Assembly: GCF_014698795.1 (NCBI RefSeq) | Contig: NZ_JACJTR010000008.1 | Coordinates: forward strand, 124,001-188,000 | Source of the DNA: Nostoc sp. FACHB-892 | GTDB lineage: Bacteria; Cyanobacteriota; Cyanobacteriia; Cyanobacteriales; Nostocaceae | Direction: 5' to 3' | Length of the DNA stretch: 64,000 bases | Part shown: positions 1-9,617 of the stretch, piece by piece | Layout of the letters: the number at the start of each line of letters is the position of its first letter | Position numbering within the stretch: position 1 is the first letter of the stretch | The notes under the pieces: generated by a model | Seen by the model: only the letters and a program-made list of their open reading frames with translations | The model's database searches: none | What the model was told of the DNA's origin: nothing | Made by a program: the position numbers and the translations under genes

Positions 1-1
1 A

Positions 2-1054
2 AAAAATATCGCACTTGATGCCAATCACAAACTGTACGTGTCGATCGCCTCTGCATGCAATGCCTGCAAAGAAGATACTGTCAGTAACCCAAAACGTGGT
101 GCGATTTACCAATACGACGCTAATGGAACTAATCGGCGGCTTTTTGCCCAAGGGTTACGCAATGCCGAAGGATTAGCATTCTTACCTGGCACAAATGACC
201 TTTGGGTAGTCGTTAATAATCGAGATAACATTGCTTATCCGTTCAACGATAGCACTGGCAATTACGGTAAAATTATCCGTTCTTACGTAGACAACCACCC
301 GCCAGAGCCGTTCACGAAAGTTCGAGATGGCGGCAACTATGGTTGGCCATTCTGCAACCCCAATCCTGACACATCAACTGGCCTCAACAATATGCCCTTT
401 GACCGCGACTATCAGTGGAATGCTGATGGAAGTGTTAATTGCAATGCAATGGACAGGATTGATAAGGGTATCCAAGCTCATTCGGCTCCCTTGGGACTAA
501 CATTCTTACAAAATACCAAGTTTCCCAGCCTGTACTCAAATGGAGTAGTAGCGGGGCTGCATGGTTCATGGAATCGGCAGAAGAAAACGGGCTACAAAAT
601 ATCTTACTTTCCCTGGAACAGTAATACAAAGACTTTAGGGGAGGAGATGGATTTAGTTAACGGTTGGTTAGTTTCAGCAACGCAACAAGTCTGGGGGCGA
701 CCGGTGGATATGGCAGTCGATCAGCAAGGTAATTTGTTTATTTCGGATGACTATAGCGGCACTATTTACAAGCTTTCCTACACGCCGTCAGTACAGGTTA
801 AGGTCTATAGAGATTCTAATTTGACTGGAGTTTCTCAGTCTTTCCCTACAAGTCCAGGAGTATACAAAGCCATTGAAGGTGACTTAAATATTGTTGGGAA
901 TGACGCTATTAGCTCATTAAGTGTACCACCGGGTAAAGTGGTACGTGTTTGCCAAAATGAAACTGGTGGTCAATGCCGTGAGTTTAGTGCTGGTGATTAT
1001 AAATCTCTTGGAGCTGACTTAGATAACCAAATATCTTTTATAGAGGTTAAATAG
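2..1054 (+). CDS. PQQ-dependent sugar dehydrogenase-like protein with C-terminal beta/gamma-crystallin domain (5' partial)
   Basis: The frame is open from base 2, so the N-terminus lies outside the window; the GTG at 38 is internal. The first ~255 residues resemble the six-bladed propeller of soluble glucose/sorbosone dehydrogenases, which oxidise sugars with PQQ in the periplasm. Visible signatures are GLRNAEGLAF, DGGNYGWPFC and a conserved loop with AGLHGSWNR. The last ~88 residues (from about base 790) read as two Greek-key halves. Each carries a calcium-binding crystallin-type signature: NDAISS (near base 899) and DNQISF (near base 1022). The fusion is seen in the sequence. Catalytic activity and calcium binding are inferred from family knowledge. 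The substrate is unknown. Confidence 0.75.
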   Translation, partial: KNIALDANHKLYVSIASACNACKEDTVSNPKRGAIYQYDANGTNRRLFAQGLRNAEGLAFLPGTNDLWVVVNNRDNIAYPFNDSTGNYGKIIRSYVDNHPPEPFTKVRDGGNYGWPFCNPNPDTSTGLNNMPFDRDYQWNADGSVNCNAMDRIDKGIQAHSAPLGLTFLQNTKFPSLYSNGVVAGLHGSWNRQKKTGYKISYFPWNSNTKTLGEEMDLVNGWLVSATQQVWGRPVDMAVDQQGNLFISDDYSGTIYKLSYTPSVQVKVYRDSNLTGVSQSFPTSPGVYKAIEGDLNIVGNDAISSLSVPPGKVVRVCQNETGGQCREFSAGDYKSLGADLDNQISFIEVK

Positions 1055-1128
1055 CACCACTTGCTGAAGTTTAGATTTTAAATTTTGGATTTTGGATTGA
1101 GTAGTTTAAAATTCAAAATTTAAAAAGG

Positions 1129-1322
1129 TTAGGACTTACGCACTGTACAAATGCATGGTGATATGCATTACCTAAAATAGGAAGTTTTCAGGCTTTTCTT
1201 AATTATCCTGCGATGCCTACGGCGGTAAACTACGTAAATAGACAATGCTGTGCCCTTACGAAAAATATGGTTTTTAACCTTAATCCGTATTTGGTATTGC
1301 TTGTAAATGCTTAAGTCCTAAA
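1129..1322. repeat. MITE-like dispersed repeat with TTAGGACTTACGCA ends
   Basis: A 194-bp segment is bounded by TTAGGACTTACGCA at 1129 and its near inverse TGCTTAAGTCCTAA at 1308. It contains no credible gene. About 80 bp of its left half recur in inverse orientation at 23622-23704, and one terminus recurs at 52228-52242. Terminal inversion plus several copies in one window point to a non-autonomous mobile element. Confidence 0.65.
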
Positions 1323-1439
1323 GGTTTGAGAGCAAGCGAATTTAAACGGGAGAAAAATTTTATTAATTGCTCCACCTGAAAAAAGGACGGGCAAAATACC
1401 CATCCCAGAAAATTCACTTTTATTCAGATAGCAAAACTT

Positions 1440-2702
1440 TTATTGCACTTGGGTGGGGAAAGCACCAGGTCGCACAGCTATGTTAAGATTTTGCCCATTG
1501 CGACGTAATTCCATACGTAAATCGCCCCCGACTTGGCTATTCTCTACTGCCCTTTGGACACTGCTGGCATCTTTGACTGATTGCCCACCAAGCTTTTGGA
1601 TAACATCGCCAGCACGTATTCCCGCTTTAGCAGCTGGTGAATTTGGTACAACTTGTACAACTAATACACCATTATCTTCATTCATGCTCAAACCGCTATT
1701 GGGATCTGAGTTGATACTTTGTTTTAGCTGAGGTGTTAACCCCACCATTTGAATTCCTAAATAAGGATGTTCTACTTTACCTGTAGCTATAAGTTGATTG
1801 GATATGCGTTGTGCTGTGTTGATGGGAATAGCAAATCCTAATCCTTGTGCCCCTTGAATTATAGCTGTATTCATACCAATTACCTGACCACGGGAATTTA
1901 GCAAAGGCCCGCCAGAGTTACCGGGATTAATGGCTGCGTCGGTTTGAATATACTCTACTCGCTTATCGGCAGCGCCGATTAAATTGCTACTGCGTCCGGT
2001 AGCACTAATGATTCCGGTAGTTACTGTATTATCTAGTCCAAGGGGATTACCGATCGCGATCGCCCATTCTCCCGGTTGCAGTTGATCTGAGTTACCTATG
2101 GCTACTGAAGGTAGATTGTTTGCCTCAACTTTGATAACAGCAACATCGGTTAATTCATCTTTTCCTAACACCTTACCTTCCAAGGCGCGCCCATCCTTGA
2201 GTGTCACTGTCACCGTATCAGCACCATCTACCACATGGGCGTTAGTAAGAATCCGACCATCGGCACTGATAATAAAACCTGAACCAGTACCCCGTTCTAC
2301 CCTTTCTCGTGATTGTGGCAGTTGGGAACCAAAAAAGCGGCGAAAAAACGGATCGTTAAATTCATCTGGTATCCGGCTTCTTACTGTTCGGGAAGAGTTA
2401 ATCCGTACTACTGCTGGCCCGACATTTTGCACCACCCGTGTTACAAAGTTAGGATCTGTCGCGGCTACTACTGGAGGAGCGGCATTTACTCGGCTAACTG
2501 CCAAATTAGATGCACTCTCAGACACCTGCCGAGAATTTCCAGCCATATAGCCCCCTGCCAAAGTCATACCTGATCCCAGAAGCACCAGCGATAGAGAGGC
2601 GGCAGCCTTTTTCCAGGGTGCTCGATTATGAGATTTGGCATCAGCAGTGTTATGTAAAATGCTATTTAATGGGTGTTCTCTGTCGCGAGATTCGTTTTGC
2701 AT
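1440..2702 (-). CDS. HtrA/Deg-family serine protease with one PDZ domain
   Basis: This is a trypsin-like periplasmic or thylakoid-lumen protease of the cyanobacterial HhoA/HhoB/HtrA group, which degrades or refolds damaged proteins. The 420-residue product has a cytoplasmic head, one membrane anchor (about residues 34-54) and a protease domain. The catalytic triad is visible as His156 (TNAHVV), Asp186 (ELTDVAV) and Ser263 (GNSGGPLL). One C-terminal PDZ domain follows from about residue 310. Length and order match the family. It is transcribed divergently from the Ap4A phosphorylase gene. Which of the three cyanobacterial paralogues it is cannot be told from sequence alone. Confidence 0.93.
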   Translation of the reverse strand: MQNESRDREHPLNSILHNTADAKSHNRAPWKKAAASLSLVLLGSGMTLAGGYMAGNSRQVSESASNLAVSRVNAAPPVVAATDPNFVTRVVQNVGPAVVRINSSRTVRSRIPDEFNDPFFRRFFGSQLPQSRERVERGTGSGFIISADGRILTNAHVVDGADTVTVTLKDGRALEGKVLGKDELTDVAVIKVEANNLPSVAIGNSDQLQPGEWAIAIGNPLGLDNTVTTGIISATGRSSNLIGAADKRVEYIQTDAAINPGNSGGPLLNSRGQVIGMNTAIIQGAQGLGFAIPINTAQRISNQLIATGKVEHPYLGIQMVGLTPQLKQSINSDPNSGLSMNEDNGVLVVQVVPNSPAAKAGIRAGDVIQKLGGQSVKDASSVQRAVENSQVGGDLRMELRRNGQNLNIAVRPGAFPTQVQ

Positions 2703-2889
2703 TGCTGTCTGGAAGGATATTTATATCTATTACTAATGTAGATATGATTTATGACAGTTTTGTTGCAAAGGTATTGCGTTGTTGTGAAAGCTTTGGTATT
2801 TTACTGAACCATATTGGAATATAGTCATTCTTAGAGGCGCACAGCTTCGCGCTACGTGTTCTTTACTTACCATGCCTGAAGGAAGAAAA

Positions 2890-3807
2890 ATGGCACAGGG
2901 GAAAATCTTACTTAAACCTGGCACTTTATGGACAAGTGTTAAAGAACGGACTGAACACGCTTTACAATGCGGGGCGCTACTGTCGATACCAACCGAATTT
3001 GAATTTGTCGAACAGGATGGCGTGCGCTTTTTGGTACGGATTTTGTCTAACTTGAATCGCAAAAAAGCAGCCAAGGAGAAACAGAAAAAACAATCTGCTA
3101 CCTCTGTTCAAGAGTTTAATCCTTTTTTGCCCTACGAAGAGGATTTATTTGTGGCGGATATTTCTAATACTCATGTATGTATTTTGAATAAATTCAATGT
3201 TGTTGATTATCATCTGTTAATCATCACCCGTGCCTTCGAGGAACAGGAAAGTTTGCTGACTCTGGAAGATTTTGCGGCTATGTGGTCATGTTTGGCTGAT
3301 TTCGATGGTTTAGCATTTTACAACAGTGGCAAAACCGCAGGTGCTAGTCAGCGACACAAGCATTTGCAATTAGTACCACTTCCACTTGCACCTTCAGGAC
3401 CACAGATACCTATTGAACCTCTACTAACAGCAGCACAATTTCAGGAATCAATACCTTCTGGTGTGGTGGGCTTTACTAACATAATACCAAAACTTCCTTT
3501 TGTACACGCTTTCGCACCATTAAATCCCGATTGGATGCAGTCGCCGTTCACGGCGGCGCAAGCAACACTGGAAGTTTATCGGACTTTGCTAGATGCTGTG
3601 GGTTTAGATACAAGGCAATCTGGTGCTTACAATCTGCTAGCGACACGAGAATGGATGTTGATCGTACCGCGATCGCACGAGCATTTCCAATCTATATCTG
3701 TGAATTCATTAGGATTCGCTGGTGCTTTACTAATGCGAAATGCAGCAGAAATGGAGATTCTCAAAGCTCAAGGCCCAATGACTATCCTCAAGAGTGTTGC
3801 TGTATAA
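2890..3807 (+). CDS. ATP adenylyltransferase (Ap4A phosphorylase)
   Basis: The enzyme cleaves diadenosine tetraphosphate with phosphate to ADP and ATP, keeping alarmone levels low. The active-site HxHxQ signature appears as RHKHLQLVP. A conserved C-terminal stretch includes YNLLATREWM and VPRSHEHF, typical of this HIT-related family. An in-frame ATG also lies at 2872, but AAGGAAG sits 5-6 nt before the ATG at 2890, and the product then starts MAQGKILLKPGTLW as expected for the family. That start gives 305 residues, the usual length. It stands alone, divergent from the protease gene. Confidence 0.9.
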   Translation: MAQGKILLKPGTLWTSVKERTEHALQCGALLSIPTEFEFVEQDGVRFLVRILSNLNRKKAAKEKQKKQSATSVQEFNPFLPYEEDLFVADISNTHVCILNKFNVVDYHLLIITRAFEEQESLLTLEDFAAMWSCLADFDGLAFYNSGKTAGASQRHKHLQLVPLPLAPSGPQIPIEPLLTAAQFQESIPSGVVGFTNIIPKLPFVHAFAPLNPDWMQSPFTAAQATLEVYRTLLDAVGLDTRQSGAYNLLATREWMLIVPRSHEHFQSISVNSLGFAGALLMRNAAEMEILKAQGPMTILKSVAV

Positions 3808-3883
3808 CTACAATTAGCAAGAAAGCCATTATTCCTTCTGCTTCCTGCCTCCTGCCTGATCGCTTGACTTGATAAGGCGATCG

Positions 3884-5404
3884 CTACAAACTGTGAACAA
3901 GTGGCTGATAATTAGATATGTGATCTTTGACGACAAGCCGCTCTGTATCTATGCATCCTTTGGAAATATACTTTTTCAGTAGCTTACCCACAATTGAAAT
4001 ACCTTGCTCAATCTCCTCTGGGGAGAGACAGAAAGTCAGACGCATCGCTGGATAACCCTGCTTATCGGGGAAAAATGCCGAACCGCACGCCAAGTAGACA
4101 TTTTGTGCAAAAGCTTCCTTACGAATTGCCCCAATCGGAATATCATCTGGTAACTGTACCCAGAGAAATAATCCCCCTGTGGGAACTGTCCATCGGATTT
4201 CTTCAGGAAAATAACGCTCCAAAGCTTGCAGCATAGTATTACGACTTTGGAGATTATCAGTGCGAAGTCGACTGAGGTGACGGCGGTAGTGTCCTGAAGC
4301 GAGGTATTCGCTAACTATTGTTTGCGAAATACTGGATGTGTGCAAGTCATGGAGCAACTTCTGCTCAATAATTGCTTGATAATGCTTACCTGTAACTACC
4401 ATATAGCCCACTCGTAAACCAGGCATTAAAGTTTTAGAAAATGTGCTTAAGTAAGTCACTAAATTATTTTTATCTAAAGCTTTAATTGGTGCTGGCACTG
4501 CATCGAAGTTTATTCCTTCATAAGCATTATCTTCCAAAATTGGGCATTCATATTTTTCAGCTAATGCTAGTAATTGTTTACGATGATTTTGTGTAGTTGT
4601 CAATCCAGTTGGATTGTGAAAGGTACTAATCGTATAAATTAATTTCGGGCGGTGGCTGTGGAGATATTGCTCTAATAAATCTAAATTCATTCCCTCCGCA
4701 GTCATGGGAATACCAATAATCTTAGCTCCTAAGTTTTCTAAGATAGAAATTGCACCATAATAAGTGGGAGCTTCGACAATTACCCAATCTCCAGGTTGTA
4801 CATAATAATTCATCGCTAATGACAACCCTTGCTGAGAGCCATTAGTAATAATTAAATCCTCTGGAAAAACCTCTAATCCTTGATGTACTAACATCTGGGC
4901 AATTTGTCTGCACAGAGTTAGTTGTCCTTGGGGCATCTCGTGGGGAAAAAAGATATCAGCATCATCTTGTCTTAATGCTCGTCTAGCAATGAGGTTGATA
5001 TCCTTTGGGGGACGGGGATAACCGTAGCCAAAATTAATTATTCCTGGCTCCGTTTGTGCTTGCACCAGTGGAGTATACATCTCATAAAAAGAACACTTTC
5101 CTGGTTTTGTAATTATGACATTTTGGGCTGGTGCAAATTTAGATTCTAAGTTAGCGCTCTTAACAGAAACGCTGCTAACAAAGTATCCTGAACCCTGACG
5201 AGCAGAAACAATTCCATCTGCTTCTAAAACGTTATATGCTTCAATAATCGTGAGTTTGTTAACTTGTAAACTTTCTGCAAGAGAGCGGATTGAAGGGAGG
5301 CGATCGCCACTTTTGAGTGCGCCAGATTTAATCAGACGACTGATGCGATCGCGGATTTGCAAATAAATAGGTTTGGGTGACTGCCGTTCTAATAAAATGT
5401 TCAT
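3884..5404 (-). CDS. MocR-type GntR/aminotransferase fusion regulator
   Basis: This is a 506-residue PLP-dependent regulator of the MocR/PdxR class. Residues ~10-75 form a GntR winged helix (ISRLIKSGALKSGDRLPSIR). The remainder is an aminotransferase fold-type I domain with the PLP lysine in STFSKTLMPGLRVGYM and the cofactor-binding segment DNAYEGINF. Family members sense PLP adducts and regulate neighbouring genes, including themselves; some may keep aminotransferase activity. Its upstream region holds four spaced ACAGTT-type boxes (5474-5555). Candidate targets are itself and the divergent small gene at 5621. The ligand is not evident. Confidence 0.88.
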   Translation of the reverse strand: MNILLERQSPKPIYLQIRDRISRLIKSGALKSGDRLPSIRSLAESLQVNKLTIIEAYNVLEADGIVSARQGSGYFVSSVSVKSANLESKFAPAQNVIITKPGKCSFYEMYTPLVQAQTEPGIINFGYGYPRPPKDINLIARRALRQDDADIFFPHEMPQGQLTLCRQIAQMLVHQGLEVFPEDLIITNGSQQGLSLAMNYYVQPGDWVIVEAPTYYGAISILENLGAKIIGIPMTAEGMNLDLLEQYLHSHRPKLIYTISTFHNPTGLTTTQNHRKQLLALAEKYECPILEDNAYEGINFDAVPAPIKALDKNNLVTYLSTFSKTLMPGLRVGYMVVTGKHYQAIIEQKLLHDLHTSSISQTIVSEYLASGHYRRHLSRLRTDNLQSRNTMLQALERYFPEEIRWTVPTGGLFLWVQLPDDIPIGAIRKEAFAQNVYLACGSAFFPDKQGYPAMRLTFCLSPEEIEQGISIVGKLLKKYISKGCIDTERLVVKDHISNYQPLVHSL

Positions 5405-5473
5405 TTTGGCGCACTCGTCAATGATTAAATAATCACCAATATTGGCAATATAAACTATTTCTATTAACTTTAC

Positions 5474-5555
5474 CTAGTACAGTTGGGAGTTTTTTCACTA
5501 TACCAGTTGGGATGCTGCTTAACTGTACTAGATTAAATCTGCCAAAACTGTACCT
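5474..5555. promoter_or_regulatory. Four-box candidate MocR operator
   Basis: Two forward boxes, TAGTACAGTT (5475) and TATACCAGTT (5499), each followed by GGGA, are mirrored by two inverted boxes, AACTGTACTA (5521) and AACTGTACCT (5546). Start-to-start spacings are 24, 22 and 25 bp. Direct repeats of this kind are bound by MocR regulators such as GabR. The regulator gene starts 70 bp away, so autoregulation is the simplest reading. Confidence 0.6.
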
Positions 5556-5620
5556 TCTCAGTTAAAAATTCTTAGGTGAAAGTAAAAGTAATAGTTCACT
5601 CTTTCTCAGGTGCTTTCACT

Positions 5621-5836
5621 ATGAATAAATCTAATTTTTTGTTAAATTTACGAAAATATTGGCAGCATTTTGTTATATGGATGAATAGTGGTTCTGACCT
5701 CCAAGTGTGGCCGGAATCAGACCGTCGTGGTAACATTTCCTGTTGGCACGCTTATGATCCGATCACAGGACACTCTGTCTGTTTTGGTTCTGAAGAAGAA
5801 ATGCGAATTTGGATTGACAAGTGTTACCAGAGATAA
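5621..5836 (+). CDS. Small hypothetical protein
   Basis: A 71-residue product rich in aromatic residues (YWQHFVIWMNSG, QVWPESD, CWHAYDP). I do not recognise the family. An upstream GTG at 5576 would lengthen it to 86 residues, but the ATG at 5621 has an AGGTG motif in reach and no regulatory boxes to cross. The gene is divergent from the MocR regulator gene and could be under the same operator. No signal peptide or membrane segment is visible. Short length keeps confidence moderate. Confidence 0.5.
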   Translation: MNKSNFLLNLRKYWQHFVIWMNSGSDLQVWPESDRRGNISCWHAYDPITGHSVCFGSEEEMRIWIDKCYQR

Positions 5837-5932
5837 AATCTTTCGCTAATCAATATGACAAATAGGCACTTCGGAAGAATCGATGACATTTGAAAACATC
5901 TGTCATTAGCTAAAATTCTGAGAGTTGAAACG

Positions 5933-7516
5933 CTAGGATACTCGACCAAATCCGCCTCCTCCAGGAGTTTCTATGACAAAAACATCTCCGGGTTTCATCT
6001 CTGCTGTTGCTGTGCTGTCTAAATTCTCTTCAATTCCATTCTGACGTTGTATCCAATTGCGTCCGACAATTCCGGCTTTCCCGCCATTTAATCCAAAGGG
6101 AGGGACAACCCGATGGCCAGAGAGAATATTAGCTGTCATGGGTTCTAAAAACCGGATGCGGCGGACAACTCCATTACCACCAGAATATTTTCCTTTACCA
6201 CCGCTATCAAGACGAAGACTAAAGCTTTCTAAAAGTACAGGATAACGGGTTTCTAAAACTTCTGGATCGGTCAAACGGGAGTTCGTCATGTGAGAATGAA
6301 CACCATCAGTTCCATCAAAATCAATTCCTGCTCCAGAGCCGCCGCAGATAGTTTCATAATATTGATATTGCTGATTACCAAAAGTAAAATTATTCATCGT
6401 TCCTTGAGAAGCAGCCATGACACCCAAAGCACCATATAAGGCATCGACAATGGTTTGAGAAGTTTCGACATTACCCGCTACCACTGCTGCTGGATAAGTT
6501 GGATTTAGCATACAGCCGACGGGGATAATAATTTCTAGAGGGTTAAGACACCCGGCATTCAGAGGAATATTATCATCAACCAAAGTCCGAAAGACATATA
6601 AGACTGCGGCTTGAGTTACAGCTTTTGGTGCATTAAAATTACTATTTAGTTGTGCAGAAGTCCCAGTAAAATCAATGGTAGCACTACGATTTTCGGAATG
6701 AATCGTCACTTTAACTTGAATTATTGCCCCATTATCCATTTCATAAACAAATGAGCCATCTTTGAGGAAGTTGATAGCTTTTCTCACCGACTCCTCAGCA
6801 TTAGCTTGCACAAATTTCATGTAAGCTTGAACAGTATCGAGCTTGTATTGGCCAACCATTTTAGCGAGTTCTTGTACTCCCCGTTCATTTGCGGCAATTT
6901 GTGCTTTAAAATCAGCGATATTTTGGTCAGGATTACGAGCAGGATAAGTATGAGTTGAAAGGTGCTGTCTTACTGCAATTTCTCGAAAATTGCCCTCTTC
7001 AACCAAGAGAAAATTATCAAAAATAATTCCTTCCTCTTCTATTGTGGTACTGTGGGGAGGCATTGAACCGGGAGTAATTCCACCGATATCTGCTTGGTGT
7101 CCGCGAGAAGCAACAAAAAAGAGGGGAGTAGGGAATGGAGTATTTTCACGATTCTCTAGAAAAACAGGGGTAATTGCAGTTACGTCAGGAAGATGTGTTC
7201 CCCCATTATAAGGATTATTAGATAGATATACATTCCCTGGTTTTAGGGTGTCTCGTTTTTCGTTAATTAAACTACGGACACTTTCGCTCATTGAGCCTAA
7301 ATGTACAGGAATATGGGGAGCATTAGCGACTAATAATCCAGAAGAGTCAAAAATAGCGCAGGAGAAATCTAGCCTTTCTTTGATATTTACAGATGCTGCC
7401 GTATTTTGGAGAACAATTCCCATTTGTTCTGCAATAAATTGATAGAGATTTTTAAATATTTCTAAACGGACGGGATCGGGTTGAGATGTTGTGTACATTT
7501 TTAACTTTTCCAGCAT
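5933..7516 (-). CDS. hyuB: Hydantoinase B / 5-oxoprolinase beta-type subunit
   Basis: This is the HyuB half of an ATP-dependent hydantoinase or 5-oxoprolinase, which opens cyclic amides such as 5-oxoproline. Family landmarks are FDSSGLLVANAPHIPVHLGSM near the N-terminus, the NNPYNGGTHLPD segment and a C-terminal TPGGGGFG. At 527 residues it is complete. A second possible start (MYTTSQPD, ATG at 7498) has GGAAAAG before it and may be the true one. Only 10 bp separate it from the end of hyuA, so both are surely co-transcribed. Together they match the length of the single-chain eukaryotic 5-oxoprolinase. Substrate choice between hydantoins and oxoproline is not resolvable here. Confidence 0.88.
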   Translation of the reverse strand: MLEKLKMYTTSQPDPVRLEIFKNLYQFIAEQMGIVLQNTAASVNIKERLDFSCAIFDSSGLLVANAPHIPVHLGSMSESVRSLINEKRDTLKPGNVYLSNNPYNGGTHLPDVTAITPVFLENRENTPFPTPLFFVASRGHQADIGGITPGSMPPHSTTIEEEGIIFDNFLLVEEGNFREIAVRQHLSTHTYPARNPDQNIADFKAQIAANERGVQELAKMVGQYKLDTVQAYMKFVQANAEESVRKAINFLKDGSFVYEMDNGAIIQVKVTIHSENRSATIDFTGTSAQLNSNFNAPKAVTQAAVLYVFRTLVDDNIPLNAGCLNPLEIIIPVGCMLNPTYPAAVVAGNVETSQTIVDALYGALGVMAASQGTMNNFTFGNQQYQYYETICGGSGAGIDFDGTDGVHSHMTNSRLTDPEVLETRYPVLLESFSLRLDSGGKGKYSGGNGVVRRIRFLEPMTANILSGHRVVPPFGLNGGKAGIVGRNWIQRQNGIEENLDSTATAEMKPGDVFVIETPGGGGFGRVS

Positions 7517-7526
7517 AACAGCTAGT

Positions 7527-9617
7527 TTATATACGTTCTAAAATTAGATGATTTCGTGCAGTTAATTTCGCTTGCCAATTAGGTTCTACTACAATTGTGC
7601 TAATTTTTTCAACAACGATCGCAGGCCCATTAATACTATCTTCTGGTTGTAAATCTTCTCGTCTGTAAACAGGAGTATCATACCATCTATCAGTACTAAA
7701 CATCCTTACGATCTCAATAGTTCGGGGAGGTTCAACTATAGAGCGTGTACGAGTAATTAAGGGTTCTTCGGGAGTCTCCATTTTCTGAATTACTTCTACT
7801 GAGGCTGATTCGACAATTAAAGTTTTATCTAATTGAATAAAACCATAGCGGGATTTATGTTCATACTCAAATTCTTGCCGCATCGATACCACATTATCGG
7901 CAAAGTTAACGGTTAAAGTAGAGTTAGTTCCTTCATATTTTAAGTTGACTTTTTTTACTATTTCTGTTTGAGCATTAACTTCATTTATTTCACTTCTAGC
8001 TTGAGTTTCTAAATATTCCATTAACTGGTGTAATTTAGGAATTAATGCTTGGGTTAAAGGCTGTTCTACTCCTCCTTCTCTAATGGCCCGGACATCAGCT
8101 AATCCCATTCCATAAGCAGAGAGAACACCAGCATAAGGATGAAGAAATATTTTTTTCATTCCCAAGGTATCGGCAATTAAACAAGCAACTTGCCCACCTG
8201 CACCGCCAAAACAACAAAGCACATATTGGCTAACATCATAACCCCGTTGCAGACTGATTTTTTTAATTGCGTTTGCCATATTTTCTACTGCGATCGCAAT
8301 AAATCCAGCCGCTACTTGTTCGGGAGTAGAATGATTTAATGTCGCGGCTTGAATCTCTTGGGCTAATTGTGTAAATTGCTGAATTACAGTATCTTTATCT
8401 AAAGGTAAATTCCCATCAATTCCAAAAACCGAGGGAAAATATTGTGGGTGGATTTTGCCTAACATCACATTAGCATCAGTAACCGTTAATGGCCCCCCGC
8501 GTCGGTAACAAGCAGGGCCAGGATTTGAACCAGCAGATTTAGGGCCGACACGATAACTAGAACCATCAAAAAAGAGAATTGAACCGCCTCCAGCCGCAAT
8601 AGTATTAATTGCTAATACGGGAACTCGCATCCGCGCCCCAGCAATTTCCGAATCTAGTTGTCGTTCATACTCTCCTTTAAAGTGGGCGACATCTGTACTT
8701 GTTCCTCCCATATCAAAGGTAATAACTAACTCAAAACCTGCTCTCTTACTAGTTTGAACTGCGCCGACAATACCACCAGCCGGGCCACTTAAAATACTAT
8801 CTTTGCCCTGAAATTGTTGGGCTGCAACTAAACCGCCGTCAGATTTCATGAACATTAATTTTACTCCAGGTAGCTGACTCGCTATTTGGTTGACATAGCG
8901 ACGGAGAATAGGAGTTAAATACGCATCGACTACTGTTGTATCTCCTCGGCTAACTAATTTCATTAACGGGCTAACTTGATGAGATACAGATATTTGTGTA
9001 AAGCCGATTTCTTGGGCGATTAGGGCTGTTTGTTGTTCGTGTTCAGGATAGCGATCGCTGTGCATAAAAACAATAGCACAACTCCGAATTCCGGTGTTGT
9101 AAATTGCTTGTAAGTCATCTTTGACTTGTTGAATATTTACAGGAATTAATTCATTGCCATGAGCATCATAACGTTCATCAATCTCAATTACCTGCTCATA
9201 AAGCATGGTTGGTAAAACGATATGACGAGCAAAGATGTTAGGGCGGTTTTGGTAGCCAATTCGCAGCGCATCTTTAAATCCTTTGGTAATGAGAAGAACG
9301 ACGCAATCGCCTTTCCTTTCTAATAGTGCATTTGTTGCTACTGTTGTCCCCATTTTTACTACTTCTATCGCTTCAGTAGGAATGGGTTCGTTGCTGGAAA
9401 TATTCAGAATATCCCGTATACCTTGGATAGCTGCATCTTGATATTGTTCGGGATTTTCTGAAAGTAGTTTATAGACTACAATCCATTCTCCTTGAGGTAG
9501 AGGAACAATTAAAAAACGTTCAGGATGTTTTGATAGTTTATCTATAATTGCCTGATTATTTGTAACGGCAACAATATCTGTAAATGTACCACCGCGATCG
9601 GCAAAAACTTTTAACAT
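7527..9617 (-). CDS. hyuA: Hydantoinase A / 5-oxoprolinase alpha-type subunit
   Basis: This is the ATP-binding partner of HyuB, 696 residues. It starts with the family signature FADRGGTFTDIVAV and contains the actin-fold phosphate loops VVKMGTTVATNALLER, ITFDMGGTSTDVAH and CCFGGAGGQVACLIAD. An AAGGAA ribosome site lies about 11 nt before the ATG. First gene of the hyuA-hyuB operon. The pair would couple ATP hydrolysis to ring opening, probably recycling 5-oxoproline from glutathione turnover; that role is inferred from the family. Confidence 0.9.
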   Translation of the reverse strand: MLKVFADRGGTFTDIVAVTNNQAIIDKLSKHPERFLIVPLPQGEWIVVYKLLSENPEQYQDAAIQGIRDILNISSNEPIPTEAIEVVKMGTTVATNALLERKGDCVVLLITKGFKDALRIGYQNRPNIFARHIVLPTMLYEQVIEIDERYDAHGNELIPVNIQQVKDDLQAIYNTGIRSCAIVFMHSDRYPEHEQQTALIAQEIGFTQISVSHQVSPLMKLVSRGDTTVVDAYLTPILRRYVNQIASQLPGVKLMFMKSDGGLVAAQQFQGKDSILSGPAGGIVGAVQTSKRAGFELVITFDMGGTSTDVAHFKGEYERQLDSEIAGARMRVPVLAINTIAAGGGSILFFDGSSYRVGPKSAGSNPGPACYRRGGPLTVTDANVMLGKIHPQYFPSVFGIDGNLPLDKDTVIQQFTQLAQEIQAATLNHSTPEQVAAGFIAIAVENMANAIKKISLQRGYDVSQYVLCCFGGAGGQVACLIADTLGMKKIFLHPYAGVLSAYGMGLADVRAIREGGVEQPLTQALIPKLHQLMEYLETQARSEINEVNAQTEIVKKVNLKYEGTNSTLTVNFADNVVSMRQEFEYEHKSRYGFIQLDKTLIVESASVEVIQKMETPEEPLITRTRSIVEPPRTIEIVRMFSTDRWYDTPVYRREDLQPEDSINGPAIVVEKISTIVVEPNWQAKLTARNHLILERI

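Noticed and set aside
2098-2573. Plus-strand frames opposite the HtrA gene
   Set aside because: They are shadows of the well-supported protease gene on the minus strand.
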